Part shown: positions 41,000 through 49,383 of the stretch, in pieces
Layout of the letters: each line of letters opens with the position of its first letter
Numbering within the stretch: position 1 is the stretch's first letter
Assembly: GCF_000383855.1 (NCBI RefSeq)
Contig: NZ_KB912877.1
Location: 688,465 to 752,464, forward strand
Length of the DNA stretch: 64,000 bases
Source: Methylobacter marinus A45
GTDB lineage: Bacteria > Pseudomonadota > Gammaproteobacteria > Methylococcales > Methylomonadaceae
Direction of reading: 5' to 3'
The notes under the pieces: generated by a model
What the model was told of the DNA's origin: nothing
Seen by the model: the letters and a program-made list of their open reading frames with translations, nothing else
Database searches by the model: none
Program-made: the position numbers and the translations under genes

Positions 41000-41452
41000 A
41001 TGACGACCAGCGAACAAGACCTGAAATTCATGGCCATGGCTTACGACCAGGCGCAAAAAAGTTACGACGAAGGCGGCCTGCCGATCGGCGCGGTTATGGT
41101 TGAAAACGGCCAGGTTTTAGCCGTGGGCCATAACAGGCGCGTTCAGGAAGGCGACCCGATCGCGCACGGTGAAATGGACTGCCTGCGTCGAGCCGGACGG
41201 CGCGGCAGTTACAAGGACGTCACGCTATACACGACGCTCAGCCCCTGCATGATGTGTGCAGGCACCATTGTTCAGTTCGGCATTAAACGCGTCGTTATCG
41301 GTGAGAAGGAAAACTTTGCCGGCAACATTGCATTTCTGGAAAGCCACGGCGTTGAAGTCGCCGTGCTTGACGACCCTCGCTGCATCGCACTGATGGCCCG
41401 GTTAATCAAGGAAAAACCTCAACTCTGGAACGAAGATATCGCCGTGGAATAA
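41000..41452 (+). CDS. Cytosine deaminase, yeast Fcy1-like
   Basis: Zinc-dependent deaminase of 150 residues in the CDA superfamily. The active site is HGEMDC (His and Glu, near residue 55) and SPCMMC (near 84-89). Over the whole length it resembles the small fungal cytosine deaminase: YDEGGLPIGAV, GHNRRVQEG, YKDVTLYTTLSPC, and an ending PQLWNEDI that matches the fungal RPQDWFEDI. This is unlike the TIM-barrel CodA of E. coli and unlike TadA. It would turn cytosine (or 5-methylcytosine) into uracil (or thymine). It is surely cotranscribed with the preceding pyrimidine-sensor-like gene. Guanine or other pyrimidine substrates remain possible. Confidence 0.82.
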   Translation: MTTSEQDLKFMAMAYDQAQKSYDEGGLPIGAVMVENGQVLAVGHNRRVQEGDPIAHGEMDCLRRAGRRGSYKDVTLYTTLSPCMMCAGTIVQFGIKRVVIGEKENFAGNIAFLESHGVEVAVLDDPRCIALMARLIKEKPQLWNEDIAVE

Positions 41453-41515
41453 AAAACCGGCGGTATAAAACACTATCGGCCGCTGCCTCGCCAGCCATTC
41501 CCTGTTGTCCTGAAT

Positions 41516-41539
41516 TGTCACATTGCTGACATAATCATA
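41516..41539 (+). promoter_or_regulatory. Operator-like block upstream of the second GGDEF gene
   Basis: TGTCA-N6-TGACA inverted repeat inside a block whose core TTGCTGACATAAT is identical to that at 36632-36644; the flanks continue as TCATA here and TTATA there. A CATAAT -10-like hexamer is included. It is 57 to 80 bp before the proposed start. Confidence 0.45.
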
Positions 41540-41595
41540 CACTCCAGATCCTGAGTAAAATTCATAATTTATTGAATTTTATATATTTATACAAA

Positions 41596-42543
41596 ATGGC
41601 ACAGTCCTCGCTTGAGTTGTTATGTCAATTAAATCCCAAGGTGAGAGTAGGCAATACCGTGAAAAAATCCGTAAACCTGGCCATGGTCAGCAATACCGCA
41701 TTTGAAGCTGGCAAAGCGGAAAACCTGAGTCAGTACGATATCAGCAACGCGCTACAGACGACGCTGGAATTTAACGAACTGATCTCCATTTTTTGCAGCA
41801 GAATCGAATCGATGATTCCGCATAGCGGTTACGTCTATAGCAATCGGGAATTCAGCCTGGAAATTAAAAATGGCGTCTTTACCAAGCATGCCTATAGCCA
41901 TGCCTTTAAAATCGAGCAACAACCACTGGGTGAATTAAAACTGATGCGCAATCATCAGTTTACCGAGGCTGAAATCGAGTTACTGGAAACGCTGCTGCGC
42001 TATTTGATCTATCCGCTGAAAAACGCAACGCTGTTTCATCGGGCGCTGAGAATGGCGTATATGGACCCGCTGACGCAGACCCATAACAGAGCGTCCTTTA
42101 ACGACACGATAAACCGGGAAATCAGGCTGGCCATACGCCAGGCCAAGAATCTGGCCATTATTTTCCTGGACATCGACCACTTTAAAACGATTAATGATGA
42201 TTACGGCCATGATTGCGGCGATATCATGCTCGCCTCTGTCGCGGCATGGATCAAGGACAGCCTGCGTAGCAGCGATCTCATCTTCCGTTATGGCGGCGAG
42301 GAATTCGTCATCCTGTTAAGCGACACCGATCTGGCCGACGCCGAATTGCTGGCGGAAAAAATACGCGCCGCCATCGAACGGCGCACCATGACCTATGACA
42401 TGAACACCCTCAGGATGACCGCAAGCCTCGGCGTCAATGCCTTACGCGCCGACGACACGTTCGAGTCCTTCATTAAACGCGCCGATGCCGCCATGTACCA
42501 AGCCAAAAAGAACGGCAGGAACCGAGTCATAGCCGCTCGATAA
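41596..42543 (+). CDS. Diguanylate cyclase with N-terminal GAF-like domain
   Basis: Cytosolic protein of 315 residues from the ATG at 41596; a TTG at 41572 and a GTG at 41659 preceded by TAGG are alternatives. The N-terminal 140 residues (YDISNALQTTLEFNELISIF, then NATLFHRALRMAYMD) resemble GAF-type sensor domains; the C-terminal GGDEF domain has intact GGEEF in FRYGGEEFVILL and an RSSD inhibitory site. It should make c-di-GMP. It is the last gene of the signalling island, 119 bp after the deaminase, with its own promoter-like block. Confidence 0.85.
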   Translation: MAQSSLELLCQLNPKVRVGNTVKKSVNLAMVSNTAFEAGKAENLSQYDISNALQTTLEFNELISIFCSRIESMIPHSGYVYSNREFSLEIKNGVFTKHAYSHAFKIEQQPLGELKLMRNHQFTEAEIELLETLLRYLIYPLKNATLFHRALRMAYMDPLTQTHNRASFNDTINREIRLAIRQAKNLAIIFLDIDHFKTINDDYGHDCGDIMLASVAAWIKDSLRSSDLIFRYGGEEFVILLSDTDLADAELLAEKIRAAIERRTMTYDMNTLRMTASLGVNALRADDTFESFIKRADAAMYQAKKNGRNRVIAAR

Positions 42544-42608
42544 CGGCTGGCGGCAATCGGCAACGCGGGGCGCCTCTGCGATTGGCGGGTCAGCGAACCC
42601 GCCTGACC

Positions 42609-43613
42609 TTAATGCCGTCTGTGCTTGTGGCTTTTCATTTCCGTTTCGGCTACCGCTTCCCGCTTCTCTCTTGCCATGCCGGCAAAATCAAACAGCAGAT
42701 CCAGTTCTTTATCGGTCAACTCATAGAACGCATGCGCTTTCAGGCGCTCCGGCAGCACCACGGGCCCATAACGCAGGCGTATCAAGCGGCTGACGGTCAC
42801 CTCCTGCGATTCCCACAAGCGCCTGACCAGCCTGTTGCGACCTTCGGTGACGATGACGTGATACCATTTATTGGCGCCCTCGCCGCCGGCAAAATGGATT
42901 TCGTCAAACCTGGCTTTGCCGTCTTCCAGTTCCACGCCTTGCTTGAGCTTTTCCATGGTCGTCTCCGACACTTCGCCCAGAATACGCACCGCGTACTCAC
43001 GCTCCACGGCCGTCGACGGGTGCATCAGCCGATTGGCCAGCTCGCCGTTGTTGGTCACCAGCAATAGCCCCGAGGTGTTGATATCGAGACGCCCTACCGC
43101 TATCCAGCGGCCCACGGGCAATTTCGGCAACTGCGTGAATATGACCGGGCGCCCCTCGGGGTCGCGGCGCGTGACGACTTCGCCGGTCGGCTTGTGGTAC
43201 AACAACACGCGCGTCGGCTGCTGATCGAATTTCTCCCAATGCACGACCCGGCCATTGATCTGTAAATGATCGCCGGTCTTTAGCCGGGTGCCCGGGCTGA
43301 CTTCCTCTCCGTTCAGCTTGACCCGGCCTTCTTCTATCCATCGCTCGATTTCCCGGCGTGAGCCGACGCCACCGCGTGCCAGCACTTTCTGGATGCGTTC
43401 GCCGTCTGACGGCTGACCCGCCTCAACCGCCTCGACCGTCTCAGACACCTTTGGCCTGGCGCTGACCGGTTTCTTTTGCGCGTCTGCCGAAGCGCCGCGT
43501 GGCGCGGTTTTTTTATAGCGCTCGCCCGGCGATGCATGGCGGTCGGTTTTTTTCGCTGCCTTGTTATTGTTCAGCTGTTTCTGCGAGTTCTTCGCGGGTT
43601 TCTTGCTTTTCAC
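42609..43613 (-). CDS. rluB: 23S rRNA pseudouridine 2605 synthase RluB
   Basis: Modifies U2605 of 23S rRNA. The 334-residue protein has a lysine-rich disordered N-terminal tail (1-70), an S4 RNA-binding domain (about 72-120: RIQKVLARGGVGSRREIERWI) and the RsuA-type catalytic domain with Asp in GRLDINTSGLLLVTNNG (near 172). The GTG start overlaps the scpB end by 50 bp; the tail before residue 70 is weakly conserved in the family, so a later start is possible. scpA-scpB-rluB is a common gene order. Confidence 0.92.
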   Translation of the reverse strand: MKSKKPAKNSQKQLNNNKAAKKTDRHASPGERYKKTAPRGASADAQKKPVSARPKVSETVEAVEAGQPSDGERIQKVLARGGVGSRREIERWIEEGRVKLNGEEVSPGTRLKTGDHLQINGRVVHWEKFDQQPTRVLLYHKPTGEVVTRRDPEGRPVIFTQLPKLPVGRWIAVGRLDINTSGLLLVTNNGELANRLMHPSTAVEREYAVRILGEVSETTMEKLKQGVELEDGKARFDEIHFAGGEGANKWYHVIVTEGRNRLVRRLWESQEVTVSRLIRLRYGPVVLPERLKAHAFYELTDKELDLLFDFAGMAREKREAVAETEMKSHKHRRH

Positions 43614-44430
43614 TCTTTACCTGCATGGGTTGTTGCCCGTTATCCACCGACAAATCAAGATTTTGAATCTCCTGCAAAGTCGGCAGTTCATCTAACGAGG
43701 CAATATTGAAATAATCCAGAAATTGTTTGGTCGTGCCGTAAATGGCGGGCCGGCCCGGGGCTTCCTTATGCGCCACCACCCGCACCCACTCGCGTTCAAT
43801 GAGCGTCTGCATAATGCTGCTGCTGACGCTGACACCGCGAATATCCTCGATATCGCCGCGCGTTACCGGTTGCCGATAGGCGATGATGGCCAGCGTTTCC
43901 AGCAAGGCACGCGAATATTTGGGCGGTTTTTCCTCAAAAAGTCGCGACACCCAACGCGACAGCTCCTGTTTAACCTGAAACCGATAGCCGCTCGCCACTT
44001 TTTTCAGCTCGACAGGCCTGGACCGGTATTCCTCGACAATGGCATCAATGGCCGACTGGATTTCCGCCAATTCCGGCTGCTCGATTTCGGGAAAAACCTG
44101 TTGCACCTGTTTCGCTGTCATCGGCCGGCTGGCTGCAAACAAAATGGCTTCGACTATGCGCTTGATTTCCATGTTGGGTTCTGGCTGTTCAATAACGGGA
44201 GGTGGTACCGGCAATTGCGCCGATTGAGACTGTCTGCGCCGATTCTTGTGCCTGACGTAGGCTTTTAGCCGGTCTAAGTCGACAGGCGGCCCCTTGACGG
44301 GCTCGGGAATAATACGGACATTCGAGTCAATCGCATCGACTGTTACTGGTTTGGTTTTTCTGGGCTTTGGCTCTTTCTTCGCTTTAGGAGCCGGAAGCGG
44401 AGACGGCGCTTCGGACTCGCAGTTCGGCAA
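43564..44430 (-). CDS. scpB: Segregation and condensation protein B
   Basis: Kleisin-associated winged-helix subunit of the SMC-ScpAB condensin. The conserved core begins MEIKRIVEAILFAASRPMTAKQV at 44172 and holds two winged helices (to about 43660), including ETLAIIAYRQPVTRGDIEDIRGVS. Upstream the frame is open and protein-like (PVDLDRLKAYVRHKNRRRQ) as far as a GTG at 44595, overlapping scpA. I place the start provisionally at a TTG (44430, 47-bp overlap); 44172 is the conservative choice. No start has a clear ribosome binding site, which fits translational coupling. The C-terminal tail is Gln- and Glu-rich. Confidence 0.85.
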   Translation of the reverse strand: MPNCESEAPSPLPAPKAKKEPKPRKTKPVTVDAIDSNVRIIPEPVKGPPVDLDRLKAYVRHKNRRRQSQSAQLPVPPPVIEQPEPNMEIKRIVEAILFAASRPMTAKQVQQVFPEIEQPELAEIQSAIDAIVEEYRSRPVELKKVASGYRFQVKQELSRWVSRLFEEKPPKYSRALLETLAIIAYRQPVTRGDIEDIRGVSVSSSIMQTLIEREWVRVVAHKEAPGRPAIYGTTKQFLDYFNIASLDELPTLQEIQNLDLSVDNGQQPMQVKSEKQETREELAETAEQ

Positions 44431-45202
44431 GGGCGTCTGACTGGATGATGTCGATGAGTCGCTCTTTGCTGAGTTCGAGGATGGCCAGAAACGAGACAAC
44501 GACCCCGTGTCGCCCTTCTTTTCGGATAAATAATTGCGAGAAAAGGAGACTATCCGCTCCTTTAAGGTTTTCCAAAATGGTTGCCATTCGTTCACGGACT
44601 GATAACGGTTCTTTAGTGATTTGGTGGTGACTGAGTTGTTCTACCCGTTTCAGCACATCCTGAAATGCCAGCAGCATTTCCTTTAACTGCACATCGGGCA
44701 GGATTTTTTCAACATTGAGCGTGGAAACATCGACAGCGGTCTCAAACAGATCGCGCTCAATCCTGGGCATCAAGTCTATCTCTTCGGCCGCGTTTTTAAT
44801 ACATTCATATTCCTGCAACCGGCGTATCAGCGTGGCCCGAGGATCCTCTTCCTCGTCTTCCGCTTCCGGCTGCCGGGGCAGCAGCATTCTGGACTTGATC
44901 TCCGCCAGCAGCGCGGCCATCACCAGATATTCCGCCGCCAGTTCCAGATTCAGCAATTCCATCATCTGGATATAGGCGACATACTGGTGGGTAATCTGGG
45001 CAATCGGTATGTTGACGATATCGAGGTTCTGCCTTCTTATCAGATACAGCAGCAAATCCAGCGGTCCCTCAAAGGCCTCCAGAAACACTTCCAGCGCATC
45101 GGGCGGAATATAGAGGTCTTCCGGCAACTGATTGAACGGCGCGCCGTGGACCATCGCAATGGCTTGCGGCTCATCCAGGATTTCGGCTGTGTTTTGACTC
45201 AT
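44384..45202 (-). CDS. scpA: Segregation and condensation protein A
   Basis: Kleisin of the SMC-ScpAB complex, 272 residues, organising the chromosome for segregation. The N-terminal ALEVFLEAFEGPLDLLLYLIRRQNLDI is the family signature that binds the SMC neck; the C-terminal winged helix follows FLAILELSKERLIDIIQSD. It overlaps the reading frame of scpB. The smc gene itself is not in the window. Confidence 0.94.
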   Translation of the reverse strand: MSQNTAEILDEPQAIAMVHGAPFNQLPEDLYIPPDALEVFLEAFEGPLDLLLYLIRRQNLDIVNIPIAQITHQYVAYIQMMELLNLELAAEYLVMAALLAEIKSRMLLPRQPEAEDEEEDPRATLIRRLQEYECIKNAAEEIDLMPRIERDLFETAVDVSTLNVEKILPDVQLKEMLLAFQDVLKRVEQLSHHQITKEPLSVRERMATILENLKGADSLLFSQLFIRKEGRHGVVVSFLAILELSKERLIDIIQSDALAELRVRSAVSASGS

Positions 45203-45259
45203 CTGAAAAAATTAACAATGCCTGCCGGTAACCGGAAGATCGTTGCGCAATACCACACC

Positions 45260-45913
45260 CTATAACCCGGCAATCGAAAAAAACAACTGCTGGGCGATGT
45301 ACATCGGATAAGCCAGAATCGCGCCCAGGGCGCCAGTCATTAACAGCAGCACCAGTATAAGGAATCCATAACGCTCCAGCTGGTTATATTTCCAGGCCAG
45401 CCGGGACGGCAGAATGCCGGTCAAAATACGGCTGCCGTCCAACGGCGGAATCGGCAACAGATTGATCATCGCCAGCACCAGATTGATGGATATGCCGGCG
45501 ATACCCGTATAGATCATCGGCAATGATATGGCTTCCATGTTCAGGATCACGCCCAGACGCACGCACAGCGCCCAGGCGATCGCCATCAGCAGATTGGAGA
45601 CCGGACCCGCCAATGCAACGATCGCCATATCGCGGCGCGGATTCTTGAAATAACGGGGGTCGACCGGTACCGGCTTGGCCCAGCCGAAAATAAAGCCGGT
45701 GCCCGTCATTAACAATATGCCGGGCAGGATAATGGTGCCGACCAGATCAATATGCTTGATCGGATTCAGAGTCAGCCGGCCCAGCATAAAGGCCGTGTTG
45801 TCACCGTATTTTTTCGCGACCCAACCGTGAGCGACCTCATGCACGGTAATCGCGAAAATCACCGGCAACACCCAGACAACGATACGCTGCAGCAGCGTCA
45901 ATTCATTCATCAT
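45260..45913 (-). CDS. Site-2 protease family (M50) membrane peptidase
   Basis: Membrane zinc protease of 217 residues in the YwhC/SREBP subgroup. The zinc motif HEVAHGW lies in the first helix (near residue 22), and the third ligand in NLLPIPPLDGSRIL (near 150). About five hydrophobic segments are visible. AGGAAG is 7 bp before the ATG at 45913, which decides the start; a longer frame overlaps yciO. It lacks PDZ domains, so it is not RseP. Its substrate is unknown; the position between yciO and scpA is common in gammaproteobacteria. Confidence 0.87.
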   Translation of the reverse strand: MMNELTLLQRIVVWVLPVIFAITVHEVAHGWVAKKYGDNTAFMLGRLTLNPIKHIDLVGTIILPGILLMTGTGFIFGWAKPVPVDPRYFKNPRRDMAIVALAGPVSNLLMAIAWALCVRLGVILNMEAISLPMIYTGIAGISINLVLAMINLLPIPPLDGSRILTGILPSRLAWKYNQLERYGFLILVLLLMTGALGAILAYPMYIAQQLFFSIAGL

Positions 45914-45929
45914 AACTTCGCTTCCTGTA

Positions 45930-46550
45930 TCAATCGAGCATGGGGGCAAGTCCTTTGCCCTGTCTGACAACCTCGCAGCCATTACCGGAGCACTCGATCA
46001 TGGTCGTCTGTTCGGAGGCAATAATACCGGCATCGATCACCAGGTCCAGCTCATGTTCAAGCCGGCTTCTGATTTCATAAGGGTCGGTGAGCGCTTCGCT
46101 ATCGCCCGGTAATATCAGGGTGGTGCTCAGCAAGGGTTCACCCAGCTCCTGAACCAGCAATTGCGTCACGGGGTGATCGGGAATGCGTATACCGATGGTT
46201 TTTTTCCTGGGATGCTGGAGCCTGCGGGGCACTTCGCGCGTGGCATCGAGAATGAACGTAAACGCGCCCGGCGTTAACGCCTTGATCAACCGATAGGCAT
46301 CGTTGCCCATTTTCGTGAAATTCGAAACCTGCGTCAGGTCCGTGCAGACCAGCGTAAGATTGTGTTTATCGTCCAGTTGCCGGATGCGGCGAACCTTGTC
46401 CAGCGCCTGTTTATCGTCTATTTGGCAGGCAATCGCATAAGACGAATCCGTCGGATAAGCGATAACGCCGCCTTTTCGGATGATGTCCACGGCACGGTGT
46501 ATCAAACGCAACTGCGGGTTCTCGGGATGGATTTCGAAATATTGAGCCAT
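45930..46550 (-). CDS. yciO: YciO (YrdC/Sua5-fold protein)
   Basis: The 206-residue protein starts MAQYFEIHPENPQLRLI, close to E. coli YciO, and has the YrdC fold with KGGVIAYPTDSSYAIAC and RRIRQLDDKHNLTLVC. The STSAN-type motif of true TsaC enzymes is replaced by STTLILPGD, as in YciO, so t6A synthesis is not certain although the fold binds tRNA and nucleotides. ATG at 46550 is chosen over one five codons upstream. tsaB lies just upstream. Confidence 0.9.
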   Translation of the reverse strand: MAQYFEIHPENPQLRLIHRAVDIIRKGGVIAYPTDSSYAIACQIDDKQALDKVRRIRQLDDKHNLTLVCTDLTQVSNFTKMGNDAYRLIKALTPGAFTFILDATREVPRRLQHPRKKTIGIRIPDHPVTQLLVQELGEPLLSTTLILPGDSEALTDPYEIRSRLEHELDLVIDAGIIASEQTTMIECSGNGCEVVRQGKGLAPMLD

Positions 46551-46594
46551 TACCTGAAGTGACAAGTTATAAAACAGGAAGCCATTATACCGTA

Positions 46595-47278
46595 TTATCG
46601 CTCTGATTCTTTCTTTGCGACCTTATCGCGCAAATAAACCGGCATTGCCTGTTCGACATCGACGGCCAGCCCTTGTTCGAAACCACGCGCGCCCAAACGC
46701 GCAATGGCGCCGGCACGCGGCAATAAACCGGGCTCGCACCGATCGACCAGGCCCGCCAGCCGGGTCATTAACTGGTCCCGATAAACGCCCCAGCCGGAGC
46801 CCGCGCCCACGCCTTGCAACGGCGGATATTCAACCTGTTCGGCCGGCGTCACCGCTTCCCGTCCCAACAATTCGGCATGACCGTGCTGATCGCGCCGGTA
46901 AACGCCCCAGAAAATCTCGCCCATGCGCGCATCCATGGCCGTGAAGCATACATTATCATCATGGTGATCGAAAAAATCCTGCGCGATGGCGGCCAGCGTG
47001 GACACCGGCACAACCGGCAAATCGGCGCCGAACGCGATGCCCTGAATGATGCCTGTGGCAATGCGCACGCCGGTAAAGCTGCCCGGGCCGCGGCTGAAAG
47101 CCAGGGCGTCAAGCTGCTGCGGCATCAGCCCGGCTTCGGCCATCAAGGCATCGATCATCGGCAAAATCAGCCGGGTATGCTTCTGGGGCGACACTTCAAA
47201 GCGCTCGGCCACCGCGCCGTCTATCAACAGCGCTGCCGAGCAGGCTTCGGTGGACGTTTCTACCGCTAATAATTTCAT
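46595..47278 (-). CDS. tsaB: tRNA threonylcarbamoyladenosine biosynthesis protein TsaB
   Basis: Pseudo-ASKHA partner of TsaD in making t6A37 of tRNA. The 227-residue protein starts MKLLAVETSTEACSAALLIDG and has the ALAFSRGPGSFTGVRIA segment typical of TsaB (near residue 62). It overlaps the helicase gene by 4 bp, the usual gammaproteobacterial arrangement. It supplies the substrate tRNA for MtaB at 26.5 kb. Confidence 0.95.
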   Translation of the reverse strand: MKLLAVETSTEACSAALLIDGAVAERFEVSPQKHTRLILPMIDALMAEAGLMPQQLDALAFSRGPGSFTGVRIATGIIQGIAFGADLPVVPVSTLAAIAQDFFDHHDDNVCFTAMDARMGEIFWGVYRRDQHGHAELLGREAVTPAEQVEYPPLQGVGAGSGWGVYRDQLMTRLAGLVDRCEPGLLPRAGAIARLGARGFEQGLAVDVEQAMPVYLRDKVAKKESER

Positions 47279-49194
47279 TGCTCAGTCTCTTGTTGAAAAA
47301 AGGCCCGCACATCTTCAATATCGCGGGTTCGCTTCATAGGCGGCACGCTGTCCAGGAAAACCTGGCCGTAGGCGCGTTTCAGCAGACGCGGATCGCAGAC
47401 CATCAACACGCCCCTGTCCGTGACGTCGCGAATCAGCCGGCCTATGCCCTGCCTGAGCGCAATCACGGCGGCCGGCAGTTGATGCTCGAAAAACGGATTG
47501 CGCCCCTGCCGTTCCATGGCGTTCAGGCGTGCTTTCAGCACCGGATCGCCGGGTGATGAGAACGGCAGCTTGTCGATGATCACGCAGGACAAAGCTTCGC
47601 CGCGCACATCGACGCCCTCCCAAAAGCTCGAGGTGCCCAACAAGACCGCATTGCCGGCCGCTTTAAACTGCTCCAGCAGCCGCCCCTTGGGCCGGCTGCC
47701 CTGAACCAGCAACGGATAGTCCAGCTGGTCTTTCAGCAGCGTTTCGGCCTGTTTCAGCGCACGGTGGCTGGTAAACAGAAAAAACGCCCGCCCCTTGCTG
47801 GCCTGCAGGACCGGCAGGGCGAAATTCATGATAATCGGGATGAATTCGGGATCATTCGGCTGCGGCAAGCCTTTGGGATGATAAAACAGCGATTGATTGG
47901 CATAATCGAAGGGACTGCCCCAACTGGCACTGACGGCATCGCCCAGGCCCAGATTATTGGAAAAATGATCGAACTTTTGCGCCACGCTCAGCGTCGCCGA
48001 GGTGAAAATCCACACCGCCTGATGATGCTGCATGAACGAGCGGAATTCGGCCGCGATGTCGAGCGGCGTCCGGCTCAGGGTAAAGGTTTTCCTGTGAATC
48101 TCGTACCAGCGTATCCATTTGCCGCTGTCATCATCGATAATGATCTTTAATTGCTGAAGCAGCTCGTCGGCGCGCTTGAAGCACGACTCCAGGCCCTTGG
48201 TCTTGACCGAGGCCAGTTCCAGTTGATCGGTCAGGCGCTGCAACTGCTCCTTAACGGCAGTCAGCCCGGCGGCTATTTTGGGATTAGCCTCAATGTCCCG
48301 CCATTCGCCGCGTTTCAGTTCTATCCCGAAAGCCATGCGCAGATCCTTGACTTCATGTTCAAGGTCTTCGCAAGCCGTGCGCAAAGCCGGGATATCGGTC
48401 GCGTCTTTAAAGTATTCCACCAGGGCGTCGCCGGCCAGGTCATTTAGTTGCTTGGCCCCGACATTGATGCCCAGAAAGTTTGACGCCGTATCGGCCAATT
48501 GGTGCGCCTCGTCGATGATCACGACATCGGCATCCGGCAACAGCTCGCCGAAACCGCTGTCGCGTATCGACCAGTCGGCGCACAGCAGATGATGATTGAC
48601 GACCAGGATCTCCGATTCCTGCGCCTTTTTGCGGGCTTTGACCAGAAAACATTCGGCATAATCGGGACAATCCTGGCCCAGGCAATTTTCCAGCGACGAA
48701 GTGGCCTGATACCAGATCGGATCGGCTTCGGCCACCTCGGACATTTCCGAGACATCGCCGATTTTCGTGCGCTGCGCCCAGGAGCGGATCTTGGCCAGCG
48801 CCGCTGCGTCTTCCTTGCTGAAACCCAGGGTCGATGCAAAGGCGTTCTTTAGCCGATAGGTGCACAGATAATTACCGCGGCCTTTCAGCAGCGCGGCCGT
48901 GAAAGGTTGCTTGATTGCCTCGCGAATAACCGGCAAATCCTTATTGAACAGTTGATCCTGAAGATTCTTGGTGCCGGTTGAAATGATGACTTTCCTGCCC
49001 GATAAAATAGCCGGCACCAGATAGGCGAAAGTCTTGCCCGTGCCGGTTCCCGCCTCCGCTATCAAATTCCGGTTTTCATCGACGGCACGCGCGATCGCTT
49101 CGGCCATCTCAACCTGAGCCGCCCTGGGATGATAACCTGGAATTACCTTGGATAAGGCGCCGTCACTGCCGAAGAATGTTTCTAATTCTGTCAC
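47275..49194 (-). CDS. ATP-dependent DNA helicase, DinG/YoaA (XPD-like) family
   Basis: Superfamily 2 iron-sulfur helicase, 639 residues from a GTG at 49194 (VTELETFFGSDG); a GTG at 49245 is an alternative. Walker A EAGTGTGKTFAYL (near residue 47), Fe-S cysteines in NYLCTYRL, ENCLGQDCPDYAEC, Walker B VVIIDEAHQL and the C-terminal SFWEGVDVRG and RQGIGRLIRD motifs are visible. Length and the link with tsaB point to YoaA rather than DinG. YoaA acts in repair of stalled forks in E. coli. Confidence 0.92.
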   Translation of the reverse strand: MTELETFFGSDGALSKVIPGYHPRAAQVEMAEAIARAVDENRNLIAEAGTGTGKTFAYLVPAILSGRKVIISTGTKNLQDQLFNKDLPVIREAIKQPFTAALLKGRGNYLCTYRLKNAFASTLGFSKEDAAALAKIRSWAQRTKIGDVSEMSEVAEADPIWYQATSSLENCLGQDCPDYAECFLVKARKKAQESEILVVNHHLLCADWSIRDSGFGELLPDADVVIIDEAHQLADTASNFLGINVGAKQLNDLAGDALVEYFKDATDIPALRTACEDLEHEVKDLRMAFGIELKRGEWRDIEANPKIAAGLTAVKEQLQRLTDQLELASVKTKGLESCFKRADELLQQLKIIIDDDSGKWIRWYEIHRKTFTLSRTPLDIAAEFRSFMQHHQAVWIFTSATLSVAQKFDHFSNNLGLGDAVSASWGSPFDYANQSLFYHPKGLPQPNDPEFIPIIMNFALPVLQASKGRAFFLFTSHRALKQAETLLKDQLDYPLLVQGSRPKGRLLEQFKAAGNAVLLGTSSFWEGVDVRGEALSCVIIDKLPFSSPGDPVLKARLNAMERQGRNPFFEHQLPAAVIALRQGIGRLIRDVTDRGVLMVCDPRLLKRAYGQVFLDSVPPMKRTRDIEDVRAFFQQETEQ

Positions 49195-49383
49195 TTGAGA
49201 AATAATAAAAATGCCCGTGCCATGGGCTGACCTGGATGACTCCACACAAAGGATAGAGTGTACGAAACAACCCGATGCGGTTTCAAGTTATAAAGCGAAA
49301 TACAGTGCCGATTACCTGATAAACGTAAATCCAGGGTCTGTTTTTTTATCGCGGCATGCTGTCGGACATAAGCCTTGTCTGGC

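Noticed and set aside
49195-49245. Upstream GTG start of the DinG/YoaA helicase at 49245
   Set aside because: The added 17 residues (ESSRSAHGTGIFIISQ) do not resemble family N-termini and neither start has a good ribosome binding site; GTG at 49194 gives the usual beginning.
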